Below, in pieces: positions 42,645-51,391 of a stretch of 51,391 nucleotides of DNA. Source of the DNA: Acidobacteriota bacterium (GTDB taxonomy: Bacteria; Acidobacteriota; Terriglobia; Bryobacterales; Bryobacteraceae); the NCBI GenBank assembly GCA_026393985.1, contig JAPKZB010000003.1, positions 1 through 51,391 on the forward strand, given 5' to 3'. The notes beneath the pieces were generated by a model. It did no database searches. It was not told where the DNA came from and saw nothing but the letters and a program-made list of their open reading frames with translations. The translations under genes were made by a program, and so were the position numbers. Within the stretch, counting starts at the first letter, position 1. Each line of letters begins with the position of its first letter.

Positions 42645-43469
42645 TTAGTTTACCGCGTTCCGGTAGAGGAAGTCACGCACGCGGAGATACCATTCGGGGG
42701 CTAAATCTTTTTGCCAACCTTCCACCGGCGCCGCACACCAGGCTTCGTTGGTCAACGAGATGCCTCCGGCCTGCAAGGCACCTGCCGCTGCCGCGCCCAT
42801 CTTTTTCGCGAGTGCGACATCCTGCAGCACATTGCGATGCTGCAGCAGACGGACGGTGGTTTTTTCCGGCTGGGTTTGCGCCGGCAGCGGACGGCAGAGC
42901 GCATCCCGCCATGGGTTGACTACGCCCGCGTCGGCTCGCAGAGTGGAAGCCGGCAGGCCCCAAAATTTTTGTGTCACCGCCGGTACGGTGGCCCATTGGA
43001 CGCGCACCTCCATGGGATAGACCAGCCAGCGGTCGCCCACCCACACCTGCGGCTCGACCTTGATGCGGCGCACGGGCGCGCCGCTCTCGACCCAGAGATC
43101 GCGCCAATAGCTGCGCACCTCCGGCCGCTCGGTCCGGCCCTTGACCGGCATCTCCACCTTGGTCAGTTCGTCGGGAACGCCGGCGGCATCGGGCACGGTC
43201 TGGTAGAGCACCGCGCGGACGGCGTTTTCCGGATTCTGCCCCACCTCGAGATACCAATCGACGCCGGCCGGCAGCGAGACGGTCAGAAAGTAGGAGGCAT
43301 ATGCGTTGCGAGCGACCGCGGGAGAGAGGATCTCCCGCGGTCGCTCGGTTTTATCGACAGGCACCACTTCGCCGTCCGGGCCCGGGCGCTGGAACTCGCT
43401 GCGGACCCGGAGGTCCTGGCCCGCGGCGAGCGCCAGGGTGAGGGATGCGACTGTCAGCCAGCGCCGCAT
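42645..43469 (-). CDS. secreted protein of unknown function coupled to RNase E/G
   Basis: 274 aa. A signal peptide (about 1-18, MRRWLTVASLTLALAAG) leads into a mostly beta chain with DWYLEVGQNPENAVRAVLYQ, VKVEMPVKGRT-like KVEMPVKGRTERPEVRSYW, and VYPMEVRVQW. No family recognised. I start it at ATG 43467-43469, overlapping the RNase gene stop as ATGA. A much longer reading inside the RNase gene is rejected as shadow. The coupling may reflect only shared transcription. It ends 14 nt before the tRNA gene. Confidence 0.75.
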   Translation of the reverse strand: MRRWLTVASLTLALAAGQDLRVRSEFQRPGPDGEVVPVDKTERPREILSPAVARNAYASYFLTVSLPAGVDWYLEVGQNPENAVRAVLYQTVPDAAGVPDELTKVEMPVKGRTERPEVRSYWRDLWVESGAPVRRIKVEPQVWVGDRWLVYPMEVRVQWATVPAVTQKFWGLPASTLRADAGVVNPWRDALCRPLPAQTQPEKTTVRLLQHRNVLQDVALAKKMGAAAAGALQAGGISLTNEAWCAAPVEGWQKDLAPEWYLRVRDFLYRNAVN

Positions 43470-46249
43470 CAGCCCAGATCGTACTTCTCGATGTGCACCG
43501 AGGCGTCGCCCTTGACGAGCACCGGCTTCTTGAAGATGCCTTCGAGCTCTTCGAGGTACTGATTCTTGTGGGACTTGAGGACTTTGGCGACCTCCGGATG
43601 CACCCGCAGCATAACCTCCTTGCCGTCGACGGCGCGGGAGAGTTTCTGCGCTTCGGCCAGGATCTCGCCGATCACGGTCTGCACGCTCTTCACGGTACCC
43701 GAACCTTCGCAGTAGGTGCAGGGCATGCACAGACTGCGTTCGAGCGACTGTTTGACGCGCTTGCGGGTGATCGCCACCAGGCCGAAGTCGTTGAACTGGA
43801 GAATTTTGTACGGCGCCCGGTCCACTCGCATGGCCTCTTCGAGCGCCTGCATTACCTTCTGCCGGTTCTTGCGCTCATCCATGTCGATGAAGTCGACGAC
43901 GATGATGCCGCCGAGATCGCGCAGACGGATCTGCCGGACGATCTCTTTGACCGCTTCGGTGTTGGTTTTGACGATCGTATCTTCGAGGCGGTTCGACTTA
44001 CCGACGTACTTGCCGGTGTTGATGTCGATGGCGACAAGGGCTTCAGTCTGGTTGATGACGATGTAGCCGCCGGACTTGAGCCATACCTTCGGCCGCAGTG
44101 CTTTTTCGAGTTCAGCGGTGATGTTGAAGGTATCGAAGATGGGCACGGGGCGCGTCCACAGCTTCACCTTATTGACGAGCGCCGGCTGGAAGCGCTGGAC
44201 AAAGTTAACCGTGCTTTCGTACAACTCTTCGTTGTCGAGCCAGATGGTTTTGTAGTCGGTCGTCAACTGGTCGCGCAGCGTACGCTGCACGATGTCAAGA
44301 TCGTGATGGACGAGCAGGGGCGCGGCCTTCTTTTCGGCCTTGGAGCGGATATCGAGCCAGAGGTTGTAGAGGAAGTTCATGTCGGCGGCGAGTTCCTCTT
44401 CGCTCTGCCCTTCCCCGGCGGTCCGGATGATGAAGCCGCCCGGCATGCCGGTGCGATGGGTCTGGAGAATCCGCTTGAGCCGGAGCCGCTCTTCGTCGGA
44501 GCTGATTTTGCGGGACACGCCGTTGTGGTCGGTCGTCGGCATGTAGACGCAGAAGCGGCCGGGCAGGGCGATGTGCGAGGTGATGCGGGCGCCCTTGGCC
44601 CCGATGGGCTCTTTCGAGATCTGGACCAGGATCTCCTGGCCCGGCTTCAGCAGGTCGGTAATCTGGGGCAGGGGCGGACGTTCGCGGCGATCGCGGTCCC
44701 CGCGGTCGCTCCGCTCGCTCCGTTCGCTCCGTTCGGGGCGTTCGGAGCGTTCACTGCGTTCCGGGCGCTCGCGCGTCTCGGCCGGGGCCACCGCCTCGGC
44801 GATGGGGGCTGGTGCATTCGGATCTTCGATTTCGTTGCCGCGCTCGCGCGGGCCGCGACGGCGTCCGCGGGAGCGGCGGCCACGGGCCTGGAAGCGGGCG
44901 TTGCGGTCGCGGTCGCGCAGGGCGGCGGTGAGACTCTGGGGCTGCCGGGCCGGTTCGGGGCCGTCGGCGCCATCTACAGCACTGAAAGAGGGTTCGTCGT
45001 CCCCTTCGCCATCACTTTCGCCCTCTGCCTCTTGGTGTGCCGAGGCGTTCTCGGCATCAGCGAGGGCGTCTTCGGCGGCGAGAGCGGCCTCAGCGGCGGC
45101 CTGCGCCGCGTCGAGTTCGTCCTCTTCCTCGTCGACGTCCTCGTCGATCTCATGCCGGGCCTCTTCGATGGCTGCCTCCTCGTCGGCCTCAATCTCCTCT
45201 TCGACGCTATGGGCGGTTTCGAGGCGTGCTTCCGGCTCGGGGGTGGGCTCGGAAACCGCTACGACGGCCGCGACGATGGGGGGCGGCTCGGGAGTGGCTT
45301 CCGGCTCCGGCGCGGCGACGATGGGCGGCGGTTCGGGGGCGGCAACCGCCTCGACCTGGGCCTCGACCTGGGCCTCGACCTGGGCCTCGACTTGGGCCAG
45401 CACCTGTTCAACGACCGCCTCATTTTCAACTTTCGCCGCCACGGGTTCGACGACGGCTTCGTGGGTCTGGATGGGAGGCCGAACGGGCTGGGGCCGGCGA
45501 TACTTGGCCAGGGATTCGCCCGGCAGCACAATCGGCTCAACCAGAGAGGGCGCCCAGATGGACCCGCTCCCGGGAGCCTGGGCCTCCGGCTGCGCCTCGA
45601 TCTCATCGGGCTCATTGTCGCCCGCTTCGCCGTGGGAGTACCCTTCGTCGGCGGGAGCCTCCTCGGCACTGGCGTACTTGGACTCCGGCAGATTGCCCGA
45701 TCCTCTTTCCCGGCGTCCGCGCCGGCGGCCACGGCGACCGCGTCCGCGATCGCGGTCCCCGCCCCGATCCCCGCGGCGCCCGTCATCGATACCTGCGGCG
45801 ATTCCTGCGGCGCCACTAGCGGAGACTGGATCGGCGCCGGAGGCTTCCTCCTCGCCCTCCAGATCACCGCCTAGCGGGGCGTCTTCATCCACTACCGGCG
45901 CAGCGGCCAGGGGAGCCACCGGGCGGCGGTCGCGGTCGCGGTCGCGCCGGTGTCCCCCGCCGGAGCGCTCCCGCTCCGGCCGCGGCTCATCACCACCGAC
46001 TTTGTCGAGATCGTCGTGGTGTTCTTCAAAGAAGTCCGAGACGTAGAGGAACCCATCGCGTTCCAGTCCCAGGTCGACAAAGGCCGACTGCATGCCAGGC
46101 AGAACCCGCGTCACTCTTCCTTTGTGAATACTGCCGGCCAGGGAATACTCGTTGGCCCGCTGAAAGTACAGTTCAACTAATTGATCATCCTCAAGAATCG
46201 CCACTTTTGTTTCGTGGCGGTTCGATGAGATCACTAACTCTTTACTCAT
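43469..46249 (-). CDS. rng: RNase E/G family ribonuclease with giant insert in S1 domain
   Basis: Endoribonuclease for rRNA/mRNA processing, 926 aa. The S1 domain starts normally (about 37-82: GSIHKGRVTRVLPGMQSAFVD), is interrupted by about 445 residues of low-complexity sequence (about 83-529; acidic, Arg- and Pro-rich, VEAQ and SER/PER repeats), and then resumes (about 530-560: LLKPGQEILVQISKEP). The catalytic core has D742 in AIDINTGK and D786 in VVDFIDMDERK; the Zn-link cysteines are near 841-847 (CMPCTYC). A GAGGAG site precedes the ATG. The insert replaces the C-terminal scaffold of E. coli RNase E as a disordered region. rne would be an equally fair symbol. Confidence 0.93.
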   Translation of the reverse strand: MSKELVISSNRHETKVAILEDDQLVELYFQRANEYSLAGSIHKGRVTRVLPGMQSAFVDLGLERDGFLYVSDFFEEHHDDLDKVGGDEPRPERERSGGGHRRDRDRDRRPVAPLAAAPVVDEDAPLGGDLEGEEEASGADPVSASGAAGIAAGIDDGRRGDRGGDRDRGRGRRGRRRGRRERGSGNLPESKYASAEEAPADEGYSHGEAGDNEPDEIEAQPEAQAPGSGSIWAPSLVEPIVLPGESLAKYRRPQPVRPPIQTHEAVVEPVAAKVENEAVVEQVLAQVEAQVEAQVEAQVEAVAAPEPPPIVAAPEPEATPEPPPIVAAVVAVSEPTPEPEARLETAHSVEEEIEADEEAAIEEARHEIDEDVDEEEDELDAAQAAAEAALAAEDALADAENASAHQEAEGESDGEGDDEPSFSAVDGADGPEPARQPQSLTAALRDRDRNARFQARGRRSRGRRRGPRERGNEIEDPNAPAPIAEAVAPAETRERPERSERSERPERSERSERSDRGDRDRRERPPLPQITDLLKPGQEILVQISKEPIGAKGARITSHIALPGRFCVYMPTTDHNGVSRKISSDEERLRLKRILQTHRTGMPGGFIIRTAGEGQSEEELAADMNFLYNLWLDIRSKAEKKAAPLLVHHDLDIVQRTLRDQLTTDYKTIWLDNEELYESTVNFVQRFQPALVNKVKLWTRPVPIFDTFNITAELEKALRPKVWLKSGGYIVINQTEALVAIDINTGKYVGKSNRLEDTIVKTNTEAVKEIVRQIRLRDLGGIIVVDFIDMDERKNRQKVMQALEEAMRVDRAPYKILQFNDFGLVAITRKRVKQSLERSLCMPCTYCEGSGTVKSVQTVIGEILAEAQKLSRAVDGKEVMLRVHPEVAKVLKSHKNQYLEELEGIFKKPVLVKGDASVHIEKYDLG
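45349..45396. repeat. four 12-bp tandem units coding VEAQ repeats
   Basis: Four head-to-tail copies of CCTCGACCTGGG (the last with one change) lie inside the disordered insert of the RNase E/G gene and encode VEAQ units. Copy number is likely to vary between strains. Confidence 0.9.
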
Positions 46250-46418
46250 CGCTCACTCTCCTCACAGAGCAAGCAGCCAAACGTTACGGCGCAAGTAGGG
46301 CAAGAATATCACGCAGGCGGCAACAGGGCCGGCCCCGGCGGAAAATGGAATCCGAAATCAAATCTTGGTCTGTCCTCTACGCCGGAGCTGCGTCTGCCGC
46401 TGCATCCAGTTCGATTCA

Positions 46419-47510
46419 TCAATTCACAAAACGCCGAAGCCGAACATTATGCACAAGCCCCAGCATCATAAAAACGCTCAACATGCCGGATCCCCCGCTG
46501 CTCATGAAGGGAAGCGGAATGCCCGTTACAGGCATCCGGCCCACTACCATGCCAACGTTCACCAGCAGGTGAAAAAGCAATAACGAGCAGATGCCCATGC
46601 AGATATACATCCCCGCGCGGTCCGGCGAGGTCTGTGCGTTCTGCACGATCTGCATCAACAACAAAAAATACAACCCAAGGACGACAACTACGCCGACAAA
46701 TCCGTGCTCCTCGGCAAAGGCCGAGAAGATAAAGTCTGTATGCGGCACCGGGAGGAACTGCAGTCTGGTCTGCGTTCCCTGCGTCACTCCCTTGCCCCAC
46801 ATGCCCCCGTTTCCGATGGCAATTTTGGATTGAATCACTTGATAGCCTTCGCCCTTCGGGTCCCGGCTGGGATCGAGAAACGTCTCAATCCGGCTCTTCT
46901 GATAATCCTTGAGTAAGAACCAGCTCGACGGAATCAACACCGCCACCACAATGCCCAAAATCAGCGCATACTGCCAGCGCAGGCCCGCCAGGAAGATCCC
47001 CGTGGCGAGAATGGGTAGATAGGTGAGAGAGGTGCCCAAATCCGGCTGCTTCATTACGAGAGACATCGGCAGCCCGACCAGACCGATGAGCTTCAACAGA
47101 TCCCGCCAGTGAAGGGCGTCTGTTTTCAGCTCGGTGAGGAACCGGGCCACCATAAGAACTATGACAATCTTAGCGAATTCCGAGACCTGTAGGAGTACAC
47201 CCCCCGGCAGTGCTATCCACCGCCGGGCGCCGAACACCTTGGTCCCCACTACAAACGTCAACAGCAACAATATCAGGATCCCGGCGTACAGCAGCGGGAC
47301 CTGGCCAAGCAACGTGTGATAGTCAATCGAACTGATCAACCACATCAGCAGCAGACCCAAAAGCACCCACACCACCTGTTTCCACCACGCGTTATGCCAC
47401 TTGGTGCCCTGCGTCGCGCTGTAGATCTGCAGCACGCCGAGGCCGCAAAGGAACAGCGAGAGCAGCAGCAAAGCCCAGTCGATATCCCGCAATGTCCGGT
47501 AGGAAGCCAT
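46419..47510 (-). CDS. rodA: rod-shape peptidoglycan polymerase RodA
   Basis: SEDS-family glycosyltransferase of the elongasome, 363 aa with about ten membrane helices. Motifs include DYHTLLGQVPLLYAGI, a conserved PDLGTSLTYLPI and an RLQFLPVPHTDFIFSAFAEEHGF loop with the catalytic-type Asp/Glu, followed by GIPLPFMSSGGSGML. Its ATG shares one base with the stop of mrdA, so the polymerase and its partner transpeptidase are co-translated. Last gene of the mre operon before the RNase gene about 170 nt on. Confidence 0.95.
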   Translation of the reverse strand: MASYRTLRDIDWALLLLSLFLCGLGVLQIYSATQGTKWHNAWWKQVVWVLLGLLLMWLISSIDYHTLLGQVPLLYAGILILLLLTFVVGTKVFGARRWIALPGGVLLQVSEFAKIVIVLMVARFLTELKTDALHWRDLLKLIGLVGLPMSLVMKQPDLGTSLTYLPILATGIFLAGLRWQYALILGIVVAVLIPSSWFLLKDYQKSRIETFLDPSRDPKGEGYQVIQSKIAIGNGGMWGKGVTQGTQTRLQFLPVPHTDFIFSAFAEEHGFVGVVVVLGLYFLLLMQIVQNAQTSPDRAGMYICMGICSLLLFHLLVNVGMVVGRMPVTGIPLPFMSSGGSGMLSVFMMLGLVHNVRLRRFVN

Positions 47511-49393
47511 CAGTTTACGGCAAACCCCTTCTGCCCGAGCGGCGCGAGGGCGAGCGTGGGCACGCGGGATACGTTGCGAGCTTTCTTGTCGAAATAAATC
47601 TTCATCACATCCCGTACCATCGGCCCGGCCAAATTGCCGTGTTCTCCATTTTCAAACAACGCCGCCACAACAATTTCCGGATTGGTCCGCGGCGCAAAGC
47701 CGACAAACCAGGCGTTATCCCGCAGATCTTTGGCCACGGTCGCCCCCTTGGCCCGCACATCGTACCCATACAGCTGCGCCGTCCCGGTTTTCCCGCAAAC
47801 CTCAATGCCCGGCAGACGCGCGACGCCACCCGTTCCGCCCAGATTGACGACGCTGTACATGCCGTACACCACGCTGCCGACGTTGGCCGGGTTAACCTGC
47901 AGCTTGTGCAACTCCCGTTTGTTCGGATCGGTGACCAGATGCGGGCGCGACCACATGCCGCCGTTGGCGATCCCGCCAATCATCACAGCCAACTGAATCG
48001 GCGTCACGTTCACATAGCCCTGGCCAATACCCACGTTCACCGTGTCGCCGCCCATCCACTTCTGCCGCAAAGTCCGGGCCTTCCATTGCGAGGAGGGCAG
48101 GAGGCCCTTGCCTTCAAACGGCAGATCGATGCCCGTCTCCCGGCCAAGTCCTAGCTGCTCACCGTACTCGTAGATCTTGTCAATGCCCATCAGATTTGCC
48201 GCGCTATAGAAAAAGACGTCGCAACTCTGCGCCATGGCCCGCTGCAGATTTACCCGGCCGTGGCCGGACCGGGCGTGGCAGCGGAAGTACCGGCCGTAAA
48301 AGGGAATGCCCCCGTTGCACTGGAATGTCGTCTGGTCATCGATGACCCCGGACTCGAGCCCGGCGAGTGCCACGAGCGGCTTGAAGGTCGACCCGGGCGA
48401 GAAGTTCGACTGGATCGCCCGGTTAAACATTGGCTTGTCCGGGTTCAGCACGATCTCGTCCCAATCCTTGCGCCGGATGCGGCCGGCGAACTTGTTGGCG
48501 TCATAGGCCGGGCGGCTGACCATGGCGAGCACCTCACCGGTCCGCACGTCGAGCGCCACGACGGCACCTTTGCGGCCTTCGAGCGTCATCTCGGCCACGA
48601 TCTGCAGGTCGAGGTCGATGGTCAATTGCAGACTGCGCCCCGGAATCGCGTCCTTGTAGCCGATGAGTTCCCGCTCGTTGCCTTTCGAGTCCACGACGGA
48701 TTGCCGCTCACCGTCGGTGCCCATCAGGACATCGTTGTACTGCCGCTCAATTCCGGCTTTGCCGATGACATCGCCCTGGTTGTACTTGGCGAACTCGGGC
48801 TGGTCGAGTTCATTTTCCGTCACCTCGCCGACGTAGCCGATGACGTGCGCGAGCAGGTTGTCTTTCGGGTACATCCGGTGCTGCACGTGCGCCAACTCCA
48901 ATTCCGGAAAGGTATCCGGATCATTGTGGCTCTCCACAAACGAGATCTCGGCCGGGGTCAACTCCTCTTTCACAACAATAGCCCGGTACTTCGGCACCGA
49001 CTTCCAACGGCGCAAGCGGCCCGCGAGATCCTCGACGTCCAGGTTGAGCCCGGCGGCAATCGCCGGGAGGTGCTCCTCCTTAAGATTTTCACGGGAGAGG
49101 ATGACCGAGAAAGACGAGTGATTGTCCACAATCACGCGGCCTTCGCGGTCGAGGATTTTGCCGCGCGCCGCCAGCATGGGGGTGGATTTGATCCGGTTCC
49201 GGTCGGCCGCCTCGGTGTAGATTTCGTTCTCCTGCACCTGCAGGTTCCAGAAACCGGCCAGGATGAATAGAAAAACGGCGACGATCACGTACTGAAAAAA
49301 GGCGATCCGGCCCGCGGCAAAGGTGGTGTCATCGCGGAGTACGGCCGGGTCTAACTTTTCGTGCTGAGTTGGATCGTGCAGGTGCGGCGCCAC
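47510..49393 (-). CDS. mrdA: penicillin-binding protein 2 (transpeptidase)
   Basis: Class B PBP partner of RodA, 627 aa. A single N-terminal membrane helix (about 33-50) precedes a dimerisation/pedestal region with the usual RNRIKSTPMLAARGKILDR. The transpeptidase motifs are S335-T-F-K (SPGSTFKPL), SCD (SQSCDVFFYS) in the SxN position, and KTGTAQ. GSTFKPL and GMSPIQL-like TPIQLAVM are as in MrdA. It starts 36 nt beyond mreD's stop and overlaps rodA. Confidence 0.96.
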   Translation of the reverse strand: MAPHLHDPTQHEKLDPAVLRDDTTFAAGRIAFFQYVIVAVFLFILAGFWNLQVQENEIYTEAADRNRIKSTPMLAARGKILDREGRVIVDNHSSFSVILSRENLKEEHLPAIAAGLNLDVEDLAGRLRRWKSVPKYRAIVVKEELTPAEISFVESHNDPDTFPELELAHVQHRMYPKDNLLAHVIGYVGEVTENELDQPEFAKYNQGDVIGKAGIERQYNDVLMGTDGERQSVVDSKGNERELIGYKDAIPGRSLQLTIDLDLQIVAEMTLEGRKGAVVALDVRTGEVLAMVSRPAYDANKFAGRIRRKDWDEIVLNPDKPMFNRAIQSNFSPGSTFKPLVALAGLESGVIDDQTTFQCNGGIPFYGRYFRCHARSGHGRVNLQRAMAQSCDVFFYSAANLMGIDKIYEYGEQLGLGRETGIDLPFEGKGLLPSSQWKARTLRQKWMGGDTVNVGIGQGYVNVTPIQLAVMIGGIANGGMWSRPHLVTDPNKRELHKLQVNPANVGSVVYGMYSVVNLGGTGGVARLPGIEVCGKTGTAQLYGYDVRAKGATVAKDLRDNAWFVGFAPRTNPEIVVAALFENGEHGNLAGPMVRDVMKIYFDKKARNVSRVPTLALAPLGQKGFAVN

Positions 49394-49428
49394 GCGGGGG
49401 AAAACTCTATCCTTAGTCTAATCGCAAA

Positions 49429-49962
49429 CTACGACCGTTGGCGCAAACGGTCCAGGATTAAAAACAGCGGTACGGCGACCAACGCGTTGAACGCCCCGAA
49501 CAGGACGGTCTGCAGCAGGTCGAAGGTGATGTTCTGCCCCAGCAGCGCGCGGCCGAGGACCCACAGGAAGAACTGGTGGAAGAGGAAGAAGAAGAAGCGC
49601 AGCACAAGGCGGACGGCAGTGTTCTCGACGTCAAAGCGCAGACTCACCGAAGCGGCGAAGTATCCCACCAGCGTCTTCACAATCCCGAAAACCCCAATGA
49701 AGTGGTTCGACATCGAGTCCTGCACCAGGCCGATGGCGGCGCCGATGAGCGTACACGTGACCGGTTCGCGGCGCATCAGCGAGAAGTACACCGTCACGAG
49801 CAGCGGCATCTCCAGATACGACAGATGGCGGAAAAAGAGCGGCACGTTGACTTGAAACAGAATGGCCAGCAGCGGCACCACAATCAGCCAGTAGGGACGG
49901 TAGCGGGAGATGCGGCTTCGCCGTGGGTTGTCGATCAGAATCTGATGGCTGAGTTCCGACAT
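49429..49962 (-). CDS. mreD: rod shape-determining protein MreD
   Basis: Small polytopic membrane protein of the elongasome, 177 aa with about five helices (first YWLIVVPLLAILFQVNVP). SLMRREPVTCTLIGAAIGLVQDS and NHFIGVFGIVKTLVGY follow the family pattern. The start at 49962 gives MSELSHQIL and lies 4 nt after the mreC stop; a longer in-frame reading is inside mreC and rejected. Located between mreC and mrdA as expected. Confidence 0.9.
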   Translation of the reverse strand: MSELSHQILIDNPRRSRISRYRPYWLIVVPLLAILFQVNVPLFFRHLSYLEMPLLVTVYFSLMRREPVTCTLIGAAIGLVQDSMSNHFIGVFGIVKTLVGYFAASVSLRFDVENTAVRLVLRFFFFLFHQFFLWVLGRALLGQNITFDLLQTVLFGAFNALVAVPLFLILDRLRQRS

Positions 49963-49966
49963 GGCG

Positions 49967-51109
49967 TTAGGGCTGAGTAGCCGCCAGGGCGGGGGTCCGG
50001 GCGGGTTGAGATTTGGCCTCGGGCGGTTTGGCGGGAGCGACGAAGAGCGGTTGGGCGGGGCGGGAAACCTGCGCGGGATCCATGTTGAAGTTGGGCAGTC
50101 GGGAGCCGGCGCTGCCGAATTGCACGCCTTGCACTTCGCCAATCCGGCGGATCTTCTCCCGGAGGCGGTCGGCATCGGTGCTCAGCGGAGCGAGTCGCTC
50201 CGGCGTGGGGGCATCCGGAGCGGCCGGGCGGGCGGTTTCCGGCGGCGCCGGGTTCATCACAAACACAGGCCCTTCGGGCGGCAGGTCGCCTTCGGGGATC
50301 GCGGCATGGACCCCTTCGAGTACCACGAGCACCTCTTCAAGTCCGCGCAGCAGACCGCTCGGGTCGAGATAGATCTCTTTGAAGGTTAAGCCGGACTTGA
50401 CGACCTTGGCCTGGCCGGCCGGCAGCCCCTTGGGAAAGACGCGGTCATCGCCCGAAGTGAAGAACCACTCGCCCTCCTCCACCTTCACTTCGTTCTGCAC
50501 CCAATCCACCTGGACCTGGCTGCGTCCAAGCCCCTTCAACGTGCCTGGCACGCGGTTCTTCTGAGAGATCACACCGGCGGCAAAGGTCGGATCGGTAATC
50601 AGCAAAACCTGCGCGGCGCCGGGGAAGACGAACGTCACTTTGCCGACGATGCCATCGGGCGTAATCACGGGCATCCCGCGCTGGACCCCGTCTTGCTTAC
50701 CCCGGTCTATAAAGACTACCTTTGAGTTGGCCCCGGTACCGGTGCCGATCACCCGCGCCGCGACGGTCCGACTGCGGCTGCGCTCCTGAAAAACGGCCAG
50801 CGCCTTGGCGCGGTCGGCCGTTGCCAACTCGGTGCGCAGGAACTGATTCTCGAGCTTCAACCGGTCCAGATCGGTTCGCAGTTGGACGTTTTGCTGGTTG
50901 ACACCGAACAGGACGAAGTAGCTTTCAAACAGACCAACGGTGCCGGAGCGCAGCGCCTCCAGACCTTTGGCCAGCGGCGAGACCGCCGTCACCGTCCATA
51001 CGCGCAAGAGCGTGACATCCTGATTGGTCCGCACCTGAAAAGCCAGTAGAATCAACTGCGCGGCAACCACCACGACAAGCACGGCCAAATTGCGGTACCG
51101 GCTGAACAT
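49967..51109 (-). CDS. mreC: rod shape-determining protein MreC
   Basis: Periplasmic organiser of cell elongation, 380 aa. One membrane helix (about 7-24, NLAVLVVVVAAQLILLAF), a coiled-coil stretch (about 70-105), then a double beta-barrel (about 120-270; ARVIGTGTGANSKVVFIDRG, VITPDGIVGKVTFVFPGAAQVLLITDP). A Pro/Ala-rich tail of about 100 residues follows, longer than in many MreC proteins. It starts 19 nt beyond the mreB stop. Confidence 0.93.
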   Translation of the reverse strand: MFSRYRNLAVLVVVVAAQLILLAFQVRTNQDVTLLRVWTVTAVSPLAKGLEALRSGTVGLFESYFVLFGVNQQNVQLRTDLDRLKLENQFLRTELATADRAKALAVFQERSRSRTVAARVIGTGTGANSKVVFIDRGKQDGVQRGMPVITPDGIVGKVTFVFPGAAQVLLITDPTFAAGVISQKNRVPGTLKGLGRSQVQVDWVQNEVKVEEGEWFFTSGDDRVFPKGLPAGQAKVVKSGLTFKEIYLDPSGLLRGLEEVLVVLEGVHAAIPEGDLPPEGPVFVMNPAPPETARPAAPDAPTPERLAPLSTDADRLREKIRRIGEVQGVQFGSAGSRLPNFNMDPAQVSRPAQPLFVAPAKPPEAKSQPARTPALAATQP

Positions 51110-51128
51110 AAAATCCCGGGCAGCCGCC

Positions 51129-51391
51129 TTATTCGATTGCGATGCGGCGGAGCAGTTTGAAATCGGTGAGCATTTTGCCGGTGCCGAGCACGACGCTGGC
51201 GAGCGGGTCCTCGGCGATCGAGACCGGCAGGCCGGTCTCTTCCCGGATGCGCTTGTCCAGGTTCTTCAACATCGCGCCACCACCCGAAAGGACGATACCG
51301 CGGTCGCTGATGTCGGCCGAAAGCTCCGGCGGGGTGCGTTCGAGCGCCACGCGAATGGCGTTCATGATCGTCGCCACACACTCCGACAGGC
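51129..51391 (-). CDS. mreB: MreB cell-shape actin homologue, C-terminal part
   Basis: The gene is cut by the window edge; only about 87 C-terminal codons are present. Visible motifs are [34 protein letters not shown] and [20 protein letters not shown], which are the end of the actin-fold ATPase MreB. Its N-terminal part and the operon promoter lie beyond the right edge. It opens the mreBCD-mrdA-rodA unit. Confidence 0.95.
   Translation of the reverse strand, partial: LSECVATIMNAIRVALERTPPELSADISDRGIVLSGGGAMLKNLDKRIREETGLPVSIAEDPLASVVLGTGKMLTDFKLLRRIAIE

Noticed and set aside
45349-45396. Tandem 12-bp units as a CRISPR-like or origin repeat
   Set aside because: No spacers, in-frame coding repeat inside a gene.
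43445-45874. Long plus-strand open frame opposite the RNase E/G gene
   Set aside because: Shadow of a GC-rich, low-complexity minus-strand gene with clear catalytic motifs; no recognisable protein on the plus strand.

Overview
The window is about 51 kb of GC-rich, densely packed bacterial chromosome with most genes on the minus strand and many 1-4 nt ATGA/TAATG overlaps. The gene content points to an Acidobacteriota genome, most likely Bryobacter/Solibacter-like. Pointers are secreted sulfatases, a PQQ dehydrogenase with a built-in cytochrome c, DUF1080 and DUF4159 proteins, a GH-like propeller protein, a GHMP-kinase/UDPGP fusion, and an RNase E/G with a huge disordered insert. This placement is inferred from gene content only; no marker-gene phylogeny was possible.

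Left part (1-18.6 kb). After a decayed coding relic (about 270-790) come a secreted sulfatase and a PQQ dehydrogenase, then a 194-bp tandem duplication. A long minus-strand run follows, read from 18.6 kb down to 5.1 kb: guaD-potABCD (guanine deaminase and a polyamine-type ABC importer), cdaA-cdaR-glmM (c-di-AMP synthesis and the cell-wall precursor mutase), DUF1080, a histone-deacetylase-like hydrolase, and then a lysine operon (M20 deacylase/dapE candidate, lysC, dapB, dapA, dapD). A clear lysine riboswitch (L box) sits directly in front of the lysine operon at about 9954-10148, so lysine/DAP synthesis is feedback-controlled at the RNA level.

Middle part (18.6-34.9 kb). A MoxR ATPase, then lnt-lipA-SPOR-NfeD-like (envelope lipoprotein and lipoate functions), an M20 peptidase overlapping a second sulfatase, and a secreted GH-like propeller protein. 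Next is an unusual five-gene cassette (27.1-30.8 kb): a 180-aa unknown, a LysM/peptidoglycan-binding protein of the type often found beside contractile secretion effectors, a 161-aa unknown, and two tandem paralogues with a caspase-like His/Cys pattern. Upstream of it lie a 1065-aa GHMP-kinase/UDPGP fusion and a GalU-like protein with an eroded nucleotide loop. This cassette and the sugar-nucleotide pair are the best candidates for undescribed biology here.

Right part (34.9-51.4 kb). A sterol-desaturase-like membrane hydroxylase, a YncE-propeller/phosphoesterase fusion, a catabolic trio (AstE/AspA-type deacylase, MlrC-type peptidase, exported HpcH/HpaI aldolase), DUF4159, tRNA-Ser(GGA), a secreted unknown coupled to RNase E/G, and finally the elongasome operon mreB(partial)-mreC-mreD-mrdA-rodA, which runs off the right edge.

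No insertion sequence, CRISPR array, integrase or rRNA was seen.
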